From positions 1-36,878 of the forward strand of contig JBAZOP010000026.1 of assembly GCA_041648665.1 (NCBI GenBank): a stretch of DNA of 36,878 nucleotides, given 5' to 3'. The stretch is from a bacterium. GTDB taxonomy: Bacteria > UBA10199 > 2-02-FULL-44-16 > JAAZCA01. Made by a program: the position numbers and the translations under genes. Below the pieces are notes generated by a model, which saw only the letters and a list, made by a program, of their open reading frames with translations, was not told the DNA's origin and did no database searches. Shown piece after piece: positions 31,445 through 36,878 of this stretch. Positions within the stretch are counted from its first letter, which is position 1; every line of letters begins with the position of its first letter.

Positions 31445-31650
31445 GAGAACACGAACTGACGTTTGAGGAGAAGTCGGTCTGGGGCGAGTGCCCCGTCTGT
31501 CGCGCGCACGATGGAGAACCATGCCACCCTGAGATCGGCGTGCATCTTGGTGCGAAGGTGGACGGCACTCCTCTCCAGCGCGGTGAGGGCGCCCATCTTG
31601 CTCGCCTGAACGCCGCGCCGCAGATGACAAAGGTGGTGGTGGTGAAATGA
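31441..31650 (+). CDS. Small zinc-binding protein
   Basis: A 69-residue protein with the motif CPVCRAHDGEPCHP, i.e. CxxC then Cys-His, as in small phage zinc domains; later residues HLGAKV and HLARL may add His ligands. It overlaps its neighbours by 4 bases. The role is unknown. Confidence 0.65.
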   Translation: MREHELTFEEKSVWGECPVCRAHDGEPCHPEIGVHLGAKVDGTPLQRGEGAHLARLNAAPQMTKVVVVK

Positions 31651-31865
31651 GTAGCAGATTAGAGATGAGGGCGCACTTCGACAATCCCGACAAAATGCCG
31701 CTGACCATGACCCTAACGATGCCACTGGCTGACTGGAAATTGTTGGTTATTCAGATGGCTCCCGGTGGTACGTCATTCCCCGCGCAACAGATCAAGGACA
31801 AGATCCGCTGTCTGGTTGCGCGCGCCGAGATCGAGATCGGATCAGACGGGGCGGGTGAGCAATGA
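31647..31865 (+). CDS. Hypothetical small protein
   Basis: A 72-residue protein with ATGA overlaps. It contains a Met/Leu/Thr-rich strand segment (MPLTMTLTMPLADWKLLVIQ) and a helix (AQQIKDKIRCLVARAE), with an acidic C-terminus. No family is recognised. Confidence 0.5.
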   Translation: MSSRLEMRAHFDNPDKMPLTMTLTMPLADWKLLVIQMAPGGTSFPAQQIKDKIRCLVARAEIEIGSDGAGEQ

Positions 31866-32212
31866 GCGAGAAGCCGACGCCCGGACCGTGGAAGTACGAT
31901 AGAGACGGCGACTACATCACAGCCCAACAACTGCCCGATGGTTACGCGTACATCATCGCAAAGGTGCAGCGCCCTGTTGGTGATGAGCGGGCGGCGAACG
32001 CCACCCTCATCGTTGCCGCCGTCAACGCCTGCTTCGCTGCGGGCGGAAACCCGCTCAAGGTCGCGGGGGAGTGGGGCGAAGCCATGTTCCTTGTCAGAAC
32101 GCTGGCCAGGCGTGGATGCGTCTGCGATGTGCCCTACAAACACGAGCCGATTGATGATTGCCCAGGCATGATTGCCCGGCGCATCCTCTCCGCGATGGAG
32201 GTGAAGCCGTGA
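31862..32212 (+). CDS. PTPGPW-family protein, copy 1
   Basis: A 116-residue protein opening with KPTPGPWKYDRDG, a widespread phage N-terminus of unknown function. It has a helical middle (NATLIVAAVNACFAAGGNPLKVA) and Cys/His residues near the end (CVCDVPYKH). A paralogue with the same opening and a related GGDPIKVAE segment lies at 34447. Confidence 0.65.
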   Translation: MSEKPTPGPWKYDRDGDYITAQQLPDGYAYIIAKVQRPVGDERAANATLIVAAVNACFAAGGNPLKVAGEWGEAMFLVRTLARRGCVCDVPYKHEPIDDCPGMIARRILSAMEVKP

Positions 32213-32463
32213 AGGATCGCGAGATTGTCTACGAGATCATGAAGTGGGCACCGGCAACCGGGTTGACACAGGCCGGAATCGAGAAAGCCATCGCCCTCAC
32301 CCGCGAGGACTGCGCGAAGGCGTGCGAGGAATCGTCGGTAGAACATAGCGCGTCATCGGATGCGTTGTCAGGCGAGGGGTATCCGGCTATGGCTACCGCA
32401 GAACACCACAAGGCCGTTGCATTGGGTTGCATGGCGCAAGACCTCCGCGAGCGTGGCAAGTGA
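32209..32463 (+). CDS. Hypothetical small protein
   Basis: An 84-residue protein starting at GTG 32209 (GTGA overlap). It has DREIVYEIMKWAPATGLTQ, which resembles a small HTH, then EDCAKACEESS and a His/Ala-rich end. DNA binding is a guess. Confidence 0.45.
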   Translation: MKDREIVYEIMKWAPATGLTQAGIEKAIALTREDCAKACEESSVEHSASSDALSGEGYPAMATAEHHKAVALGCMAQDLRERGK

Positions 32464-32666
32464 GACTCCGCCACGTGATCGCGTTTCTCTTCGGCGTGTG
32501 GCTCGCATACACGTGCGGCAAGATCGTGACCGGACTACACGCGCAAGCTGCCGCCGTCGAGCACCAAGCCGCCGCGCTCAACCGCCTCGCAGCGGCACAG
32601 GAAGCCGAAACCGAACTAACCCGGCGCTACATGCGCTTTCTACCAGACGCAGAGGGGGAACGATGA
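32460..32666 (+). CDS. Membrane-anchored coiled-coil protein
   Basis: A 68-residue protein with an N-terminal membrane segment (HVIAFLFGVWLAYTCGKIV) then a heptad-like helix (AAAVEHQAAALNRLAAAQEA). The layout resembles an inner-membrane spanin (Rz-type), but it is far from the lysis cassette and lacks an overlapping outer partner, so the function is open. Confidence 0.5.
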   Translation: MRLRHVIAFLFGVWLAYTCGKIVTGLHAQAAAVEHQAAALNRLAAAQEAETELTRRYMRFLPDAEGER

Positions 32667-32893
32667 GCAAGCCTTGGGCGAACTGCCCGTCATGTAACGG
32701 AACAGGAGGGGGCCACCGGATAGACGTGGCAATCGAGTCGGGTCGGTTTCCGGTCGTGACTGTCACGCCGGAACCAAATTGTGCCATGTGCGACGCGTTC
32801 AATGCCGGGATGAGGGCGCAGGCCAAGTGGGAGCGCTCGGCCTTTGCCCCGCTTGCGGAGGCGCTGAGCCGATTCGTAAAGGAGAACCGATGA
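32663..32893 (+). CDS. DnaJ-type zinc-ribbon microprotein
   Basis: A 76-residue protein with CPSCNGTGGG (C8, C11) and CAMC about 30 residues later, the same kind of zinc-ribbon as at 20273. The C-terminus is a helix (FAPLAEALSRFVKENR). The start ATGA overlaps the preceding gene. Confidence 0.65.
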   Translation: MSKPWANCPSCNGTGGGHRIDVAIESGRFPVVTVTPEPNCAMCDAFNAGMRAQAKWERSAFAPLAEALSRFVKENR

Positions 32894-33087
32894 CCGATCA
32901 AGTCGGGCGCTACCAGCTCGCAAGCCAACCCGTCGTGATGACGAAGGAAGGCCCGGTGCAATTCGCCACCGCACTCCGCTTCGACACCGTGACGGGACTG
33001 CTTGAGGTGATCGAAGTCCCGCGCCCCGAAGAGCCGAAGATCAAGCCCGCGAAGATACTCGACCTGCCGAGCGGTAGGGTGTCGTGA
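32890..33087 (+). CDS. Hypothetical small beta protein
   Basis: A 65-residue protein between the zinc-ribbon gene and RusA, with 4-base overlaps at both ends. It is mainly strands (YQLASQPVVMTKEG, TALRFDTVTGLLEVIEV) with a Pro/Glu/Lys-rich C-terminus. No motif is recognised. Confidence 0.5.
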   Translation: MTDQVGRYQLASQPVVMTKEGPVQFATALRFDTVTGLLEVIEVPRPEEPKIKPAKILDLPSGRVS

Positions 33088-33431
33088 TCCTCACCATCCC
33101 CCGCGCCCTCCCGTCGTGGAATCAGTTCTACGCCGGGGTTCACTGGGCGCAGCGCCGCAAGCTCGCCACGCTCTGGCACGCTCTCGTCGCCGAGCAGGTG
33201 CGCGGGGTCGGAAAGCTCCCGCCGTTCTCGTCGCCGGTCAACATCATCGTCACGCGCTACGGCTCGCCCGCAATCGACCCGGACAACATCTGCGCGAAGC
33301 TGGCGATCGACGGGCTCGTGCGCGCCCGCGTGCTGTGGGATGACGGGCCGATGTACGTTGACGGCGTGACGCTGTATTCGCGGAAGTCGAAGACGCGATG
33401 GACGCAGATTGAAGTGAGGGAATCGAAGTGA
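33084..33431 (+). CDS. rusA: RusA-like Holliday junction resolvase
   Basis: A 115-residue endonuclease that resolves four-way junctions before packaging. The active-site pattern is DPDNICAKLAIDGL with D65, D67, N68, K72 and D76, then WDDG with D86/D87. This matches E. coli RusA, where D70, D72, K76 and D91 are needed. It acts with the recombination genes encoded upstream. GTG 33084 overlaps the previous gene by 4 bases. Confidence 0.9.
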   Translation: MILTIPRALPSWNQFYAGVHWAQRRKLATLWHALVAEQVRGVGKLPPFSSPVNIIVTRYGSPAIDPDNICAKLAIDGLVRARVLWDDGPMYVDGVTLYSRKSKTRWTQIEVRESK

Positions 33432-33766
33432 CCTTGCCCGCCCGCTGTGCGCCATCGATGGGTGGACACTGGAACCGCATGACGGGCGGGCTTCTCTTGC
33501 GGGGGCGGCAAAGCGCCGATGCTTGGTACGAGCACCACGCAACCCCGCGATCTTACAAGGGGGGTACGATGAGCGACAAGAAGATGACAGAGGTTTTCGA
33601 GGTCGATGTACAAGACGAAAACTGGGGGTTGGTGGAGCGCGTCACCGTACTCGCATACGATGCCGCCGATGCCATCCTGACTAAGTCCGTCAAGCGGGCA
33701 GTTAAACGCGCCGATGGTGGGTGGGTCTCTGGCGTGCGCCATGTCTGCACGGTGGAGGTGAGATGA
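33428..33766 (+). CDS. Hypothetical protein with uncertain start
   Basis: The frame is open from GTG 33428 (GTGA overlap; 112 residues), but a strong AAGGGGGG site precedes ATG 33569, giving a 65-residue product MSDKKMTEVFEVD... The shorter form is a compact strand-rich domain (ENWGLVERVTVLAYDAADAI). The upstream 47 codons may be a real N-terminus or non-coding. Both are possible. Confidence 0.5.
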   Translation: MTLPARCAPSMGGHWNRMTGGLLLRGRQSADAWYEHHATPRSYKGGTMSDKKMTEVFEVDVQDENWGLVERVTVLAYDAADAILTKSVKRAVKRADGGWVSGVRHVCTVEVR

Positions 33767-33912
33767 GCGTGAAACGAAAGCGCGTGCTGAGTCAGGTGCG
33801 CCAGCGCAGAGCCGCCACGAAGCGCGGCAGGCGCGGCGGTACGGCGAAGAAGCAGCGGTCATGGATGAACAAGCTCACGCGCAGGCTTCTCGGATCGGAG
33901 CGTGACCGATGA
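33763..33912 (+). CDS. Very basic microprotein
   Basis: A 49-residue protein, about 40 per cent Lys/Arg (SVKRKRVLSQVRQRR, GRRGGTAKKQRS). It starts at an ATGA overlap. RNA or DNA binding is likely, perhaps as an antiterminator or nucleoid-binding factor, but no motif decides it. Confidence 0.55.
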   Translation: MSVKRKRVLSQVRQRRAATKRGRRGGTAKKQRSWMNKLTRRLLGSERDR

Positions 33913-34151
33913 GCGACAGACCGCCGAAGCCGACGGAAGAGGAATTGCACGATGCGCGCCGTCATGACGGGTGGATTGGCGACACTTTTGTCGATCTCAA
34001 ATGTGGGCACCCGACCTGCGCCGTCCGCCGCCGCGCCGGGTGGGAGAACAAGATCATGCGGGAGGCAATCAATGAAGCGAGGGCGAGGTGTGACCGCGAC
34101 GCGCTGGCACTGGCTATTTTGGACGCCGCCCTAGAGGAGATCGGCCGATGA
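33909..34151 (+). CDS. Hypothetical small protein with C-x(2)-H-x(2)-C
   Basis: An 80-residue protein with a metal-like cluster (KCGHPTCAVRR) and helices rich in Ala, Arg and Glu (MREAINEARARCDRDALALA). It overlaps both neighbours by 4 bases. Confidence 0.5.
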   Translation: MSDRPPKPTEEELHDARRHDGWIGDTFVDLKCGHPTCAVRRRAGWENKIMREAINEARARCDRDALALAILDAALEEIGR

Positions 34152-34450
34152 AAGCGAAGCCGTGGGGGGAGTGCCCGCTGTGCAAGGGTGAGGGCTTCAT
34201 CACTGAAAGCGGTGCCCTGCCCAATAGTGGCCTATACGAAGTGGACAAAGAGTGTGTCTGCGTGTCCTGTCGCCGCGCCGCGTTCGAGGAGGCGATGGCC
34301 CCCGTCATCCGGCTGCGAGATGAGCAACAGAGTCGCGCCCAATACTTCTTGAGCCACAACAGCGGCCCGCTTGCCGACGAAGCGCATCAGAACTACACGA
34401 CCATCAGACACGTCGAGGCGGCCATCCGCGCCAAGATGGAGGGGGAATGA
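34148..34450 (+). CDS. Zinc-ribbon protein with helical tail
   Basis: A 100-residue protein: WGECPLCKGEG near the N-terminus and CVCVSCRRAAFEE after about 25 residues, i.e. a four-Cys ribbon as in DnaJ-type or RecR-type fingers. A long helical tail follows (EEAMAPVIRLRDEQQSRAQY). Confidence 0.65.
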   Translation: MKAKPWGECPLCKGEGFITESGALPNSGLYEVDKECVCVSCRRAAFEEAMAPVIRLRDEQQSRAQYFLSHNSGPLADEAHQNYTTIRHVEAAIRAKMEGE

Positions 34451-34815
34451 AACCGACGCCGGGACCGTGGGCAAGGTGGTGCGTTGACGATCACATTCAA
34501 GCGCCGGGTGATGGCAGCGGGCGATGGTATCTCTACGATCTGGACGAGTTCAACGATGGCCCGCCTGTTGCCGAGTTCTACGATGAGGCGAAGTGCAAGG
34601 AGGTCTGCGCCAATCTCAACACAGCAGAGTGCATCCGCGCCCTCGGCGGCGATCCGATCAAGGTCGCGGAGAACGTGGGGGCACTTGTTGCGCTCACGAT
34701 GGACACGGCGAAAGAGCCCTATCACGACAGCGATCTACGGTCGCTACTCGAAGCCCTAAGAACGCAGGCGCGTCATATCCTCACCGCCTGCGGCATCGAG
34801 TGGGGGGAGACGTGA
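34447..34815 (+). CDS. PTPGPW-family protein, copy 2
   Basis: A 122-residue paralogue of the gene at 31862: KPTPGPWARW opening, then NTAECIRALGGDPIKVAEN, which aligns with NACFAAGGNPLKVAGE. Copies are only 2.5 kb apart, but DNA identity looks low, so the duplication is old. The function is unknown. Confidence 0.65.
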   Translation: MKPTPGPWARWCVDDHIQAPGDGSGRWYLYDLDEFNDGPPVAEFYDEAKCKEVCANLNTAECIRALGGDPIKVAENVGALVALTMDTAKEPYHDSDLRSLLEALRTQARHILTACGIEWGET

Positions 34816-34943
34816 TGACGAGGGCCGATCGAATCATGCGACACATCGCTATCCCGATTTTGATTCTGTGCGCGATCACGGTGGTTGTTGGTTCTCTCTA
34901 TGTGTTTTTTGTTCTGCTTACGCAACTCAATGAAAGGGGATGA
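34815..34943 (+). CDS. Single-TM membrane microprotein
   Basis: A 42-residue protein starting at ATG 34815 (shared base TGATG, GGGGGGAGA site); GTG 34812 is an alternative. It has a basic N-terminus (TRADRIMRH) and one membrane segment (IAIPILILCAITVVVGSLYV), then FFVLLTQLNERG. Confidence 0.6.
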   Translation: MTRADRIMRHIAIPILILCAITVVVGSLYVFFVLLTQLNERG

Positions 34944-34946
34944 AGT

Positions 34947-35231
34947 ATGAGTAGCAACCTTCCGCCCGGAGTAACTGACGGGATGCTCCCCGGCAACCGG
35001 CCCGAAGATGGTGCGCGTGAGGCACTCGAAGAGTGGGCGCTGCTGGAATTGTGCTCACTGAAGAGCGACGAATTCAAGCGAGCAATCCTCATCGGCAAAG
35101 CGGCGATCGAGGCCGAGCGAGATGAGATCGACTTGCTAGTAGACAACGCCATCCACGATGAGCGCGAGTCACTCGAAATGGAGGGCTGGCAACCCGCAGC
35201 CGCCGACGCGGCGGGAGGTGGACGTGATTGA
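34947..35231 (+). CDS. Hypothetical acidic helical protein
   Basis: A 94-residue acidic protein (many Glu/Asp) with helices (REALEEWALLELCSLKSDEF, KAAIEAERDEIDLLVDNAI). It starts after a GAAAGGGGATG-type site and overlaps the next gene by 8 bases. Confidence 0.5.
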   Translation: MSSNLPPGVTDGMLPGNRPEDGAREALEEWALLELCSLKSDEFKRAILIGKAAIEAERDEIDLLVDNAIHDERESLEMEGWQPAAADAAGGGRD

Positions 35232-35550
35232 GCTAACGCTAGGTGAACTCGTAACCGCAACGACGCCTCAAGCCGTGGTCGCCGGATCGCTCTACCGAAT
35301 CGACGCTGCCGACATGGAGTGGTGGCGCTGTCGGAAGCAACTGCTACCGCTCGCCGTCCCCGGCGTGGACGCACAACCCGGCAACGCCGCCGCAGAAGCC
35401 GTGCGCTGCATCGAGTCCCGCGCCATACTCCGCACCGACTACATGCTCGCAGTATCCGAGGGGCACGAATCAGCCGCGAAGACGGCGGGGGCGCACATGA
35501 TGGAACTCGAAGCCGAGGCCCGCTGCCGGATCAAGGAGGTGAGGTGGTGA
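35224..35550 (+). CDS. Hypothetical protein
   Basis: A 108-residue protein with GTG 35224 after a GGAGGTG site. It begins with a strand (IELTLGELVTATTPQAVV), continues with an alpha/beta part and ends in a helix (SAAKTAGAHMMELEAEAR). No recognised family. It overlaps the following membrane gene by 4 bases. Confidence 0.5.
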   Translation: MIELTLGELVTATTPQAVVAGSLYRIDAADMEWWRCRKQLLPLAVPGVDAQPGNAAAEAVRCIESRAILRTDYMLAVSEGHESAAKTAGAHMMELEAEARCRIKEVRW

Positions 35551-35702
35551 ACGCGAAAGTCGCCTTCTTCGCGCTTCTGGCGATGGTAAACGCGGTGACG
35601 TTTTCTGGGGCCGATGACACCACTGGACACCTACTAGCCGGTGCGGCATTTGCCTTTTGTGTCCTTGCCTGCATCGTTCACCGGGAAAGAGCCAAGCCAT
35701 GA
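35547..35702 (+). CDS. Small two-TM membrane protein
   Basis: A 51-residue protein starting at GTG 35547 (GTGA). There are two hydrophobic segments (KVAFFALLAMVNAVTF and LLAGAAFAFCVLACIV) separated by an acidic loop, with a basic C-terminus. It overlaps the secreted protein gene at 35699 by 4 bases. Confidence 0.55.
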   Translation: MNAKVAFFALLAMVNAVTFSGADDTTGHLLAGAAFAFCVLACIVHRERAKP

Positions 35703-36094
35703 CCCGCGCCGCCCTCGCCCTCGCGCTCCTCCTCCTCGCCGCGCCGTGCGAGGCCCGGACGTGGCGCTTCACCCTCACCGACTACGCCTACACGGGCGCG
35801 ACGTGTGAGCCCGACTCCACCCAACTCGCCACGATGGCCGGGTACGTCCAAGCGTTCTACCAGTCCAAGGCGGACAGCGCGTGGCGTCAGGCCGGTTGGG
35901 TTGCGATGGATACCCTCGGCGCCCGCATGGGCTCTTTCGAGTGGGAGCCGACGCACGCCGGAGTCTTCCGCCTCTACGCTCAATCCGTCAGCATCGACAT
36001 GGTGGCATCGTGCAAACGCGACACAACCGCGTGGATCGCAATCGACCCGAGAATTCCGCCGCCGCCGAGATGGTGGATGCCGGGGCAACCGTGA
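35699..36094 (+). CDS. Sec-secreted small protein
   Basis: A 131-residue protein. Residues 1-19 are a signal peptide (TRAALALALLLLAAPCEA), and cleavage after the Ala is likely. The mature part is aromatic and beta-like (TWRFTLTDYAYTGATC, RLYAQSVSIDMVASC), with two cysteines that could pair, and ends in a Pro-rich tail. It is the fourth Sec-targeted protein in the genome and the only one outside the virion operon. Confidence 0.7.
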   Translation: MTRAALALALLLLAAPCEARTWRFTLTDYAYTGATCEPDSTQLATMAGYVQAFYQSKADSAWRQAGWVAMDTLGARMGSFEWEPTHAGVFRLYAQSVSIDMVASCKRDTTAWIAIDPRIPPPPRWWMPGQP

Positions 36095-36111
36095 AACAGG
36101 AAGGGGGAGCT

Positions 36112-36513
36112 ATGAGAATCAGAATCGGAAGCCTGACCGTGAACATCACGCTCTTGTCAGCGCTCGTGTTCTACGCCATCGTGTGCTTCGCCACCCTTGT
36201 TACCTCAGACGCTCCGCTGTGGGCGCGGAGGGCAAGCGCTCCGGTTGCGCAAGTCATCGCTCCTAGCTTCTCGCACTGCGAACACTGCGGGCTTCCGTGG
36301 AAGTTCGTCGATGAGCATACGATCTGGTACGGCGACGACGGGTGGGGGTACTTCGTGGTTTGTGAGCAGTGCTGGCGTTCAGTCTCACGGGAAGACATGA
36401 TGCGCTACGCGTCCAAGTGGGCAATCAAGAAGGCCGGTGATCTTGAGGAGTTCACCGTGATCTGTGGGGCCGCGTCCTACCAGCTTGCACAGAGAGACGC
36501 ACAGCAACCGTGA
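36112..36513 (+). CDS. Membrane protein with zinc-ribbon domain
   Basis: A 133-residue protein with an N-terminal membrane segment (NITLLSALVFYAIVCFATLV) and a cytosolic or periplasmic four-Cys ribbon (HCEHCGLPW and VCEQCWRS, about 25 residues apart). ATG 36112 follows AAGGGGGAG; GTG 36091 in the same frame is an alternative with a 4-base overlap. Four cysteines suit a zinc site; the role is unknown. Confidence 0.6.
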   Translation: MRIRIGSLTVNITLLSALVFYAIVCFATLVTSDAPLWARRASAPVAQVIAPSFSHCEHCGLPWKFVDEHTIWYGDDGWGYFVVCEQCWRSVSREDMMRYASKWAIKKAGDLEEFTVICGAASYQLAQRDAQQP

Positions 36514-36529
36514 CCACGGGGAGGATCGC

Positions 36530-36878
36530 TTGACCGACTACACGCCGCAAGTCATCACCGCACCAACCGTGCCCGGTCAGGTTCGCAAGGTTGGGCATCT
36601 CGAAATACCAGCCAATCGCTTTGAGCGCATCGGACCCGACCCTCTGCCACCGCTTAACGTGGCCGTGGTAGAAATCGAGCGCACGCCAGAGGGGCGGCTC
36701 CTGTGCTACCGCCACAATGGGCGACGCGCCCAAGGTACCGGCTGCGCCGGCTGCAAGTGGTCATGCACAACCCTCTGCGCCTCAAGATTCGACGCCGCCT
36801 ATCAAGTTGAAACCACCAAGCGGGAAGCGGCAATGTCACCCGAGGAGCTTGAGCGTTACCGCGCCCACAAGCGCGCAG
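36530..36878 (+). CDS. Cys-cluster basic protein, 5' part of gene split by contig ends
   Basis: Starts at TTG 36530, six bases after a GGGGAGG site, and is open to the end. It continues at base 1 after removal of the repeat, giving 167 residues in total. The visible part is Pro/Val/Arg-rich and reaches a Cys cluster (LLCYRHNG, GTGCAGCKWSC), suggesting zinc binding. It is followed by the basic helical tail seen at 82-282. The frame match across the ends (36530 and 36833 differ by 101 codons) confirms that the ends join. Confidence 0.75.
   Translation, partial: MTDYTPQVITAPTVPGQVRKVGHLEIPANRFERIGPDPLPPLNVAVVEIERTPEGRLLCYRHNGRRAQGTGCAGCKWSCTTLCASRFDAAYQVETTKREAAMSPEELERYRAHKRA
36752..36878. repeat. 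Right copy of 127-bp terminal direct repeat
   Basis: Identical to bases 1-127. Together they show the molecule closes at this point, with a unit of 36,751 bp. Confidence 0.95.

Overview
This window looks like one complete tailed-phage genome (siphovirus type) from a GC-rich bacterial host. The first 127 bases are repeated exactly as the last 127, so the unit is 36,751 bp and circular or circularly permuted, and the contig ends cut through a gene. Every supported gene is on the + strand and most neighbours overlap by 1, 4 or 8 bases. The host cannot be named. Several proteins with classical Sec signal peptides and a GH24 lysozyme would fit a Gram-negative-type (diderm) host, but that is inference.

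Layout. (1) 550-6643, packaging and head: small terminase candidate, large terminase, portal, MuF-like minor head protein, scaffold, major capsid. (2) 6646-16874, neck and tail: a Sec-secreted protein directly after the capsid, neck/terminator candidates, tail tube, two tail-chaperone-position genes, tape measure, distal tail and hub proteins. (3) 16891-19602: two more Sec-secreted proteins, one a 735-residue DUF2341/LamG-like/SGNH-hydrolase protein. (4) 19650-21734, lysis: small membrane protein, GH24 lysozyme, permuted papain-fold (YiiX-like) hydrolase, three-TM holin candidate. (5) 21780-23601: HTH-like protein, metallophosphoesterase and an intact ClpP-like serine protease, overlapping by 4 bases at each junction. 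(6) 23602-24134: a repeat-dense intergenic region that may hold operators and/or an origin. (7) 24135-30168: small HTH protein, membrane microproteins, then a recombination module (RecF/SbcC-type ATPase, PD-(D/E)XK exonuclease, putative annealing protein) and small accessory genes. (8) 30169-30598: a terminator, a sigma70-like promoter and a leader that can close on a 12-bp stem. (9) 30599 to the end and across the junction to 282: replication initiator-like protein, RusA resolvase and about twenty tiny overlapping genes, many zinc-ribbon-like or membrane proteins.

No integrase, tRNA, DNA polymerase or replicative helicase was recognised, so the phage probably borrows the host replisome and is more likely lytic than temperate. 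The most unusual points are the Sec-targeted proteins embedded in the virion operon, the ClpP/phosphoesterase/HTH trio away from the head genes, the ordered repeats at 23602-24134, the 5'-terminal stem leader at 30474-30552, and a repeat-encoded linker plus palindrome inside the initiator gene that resembles the arrangement of the lambda origin within gene O.
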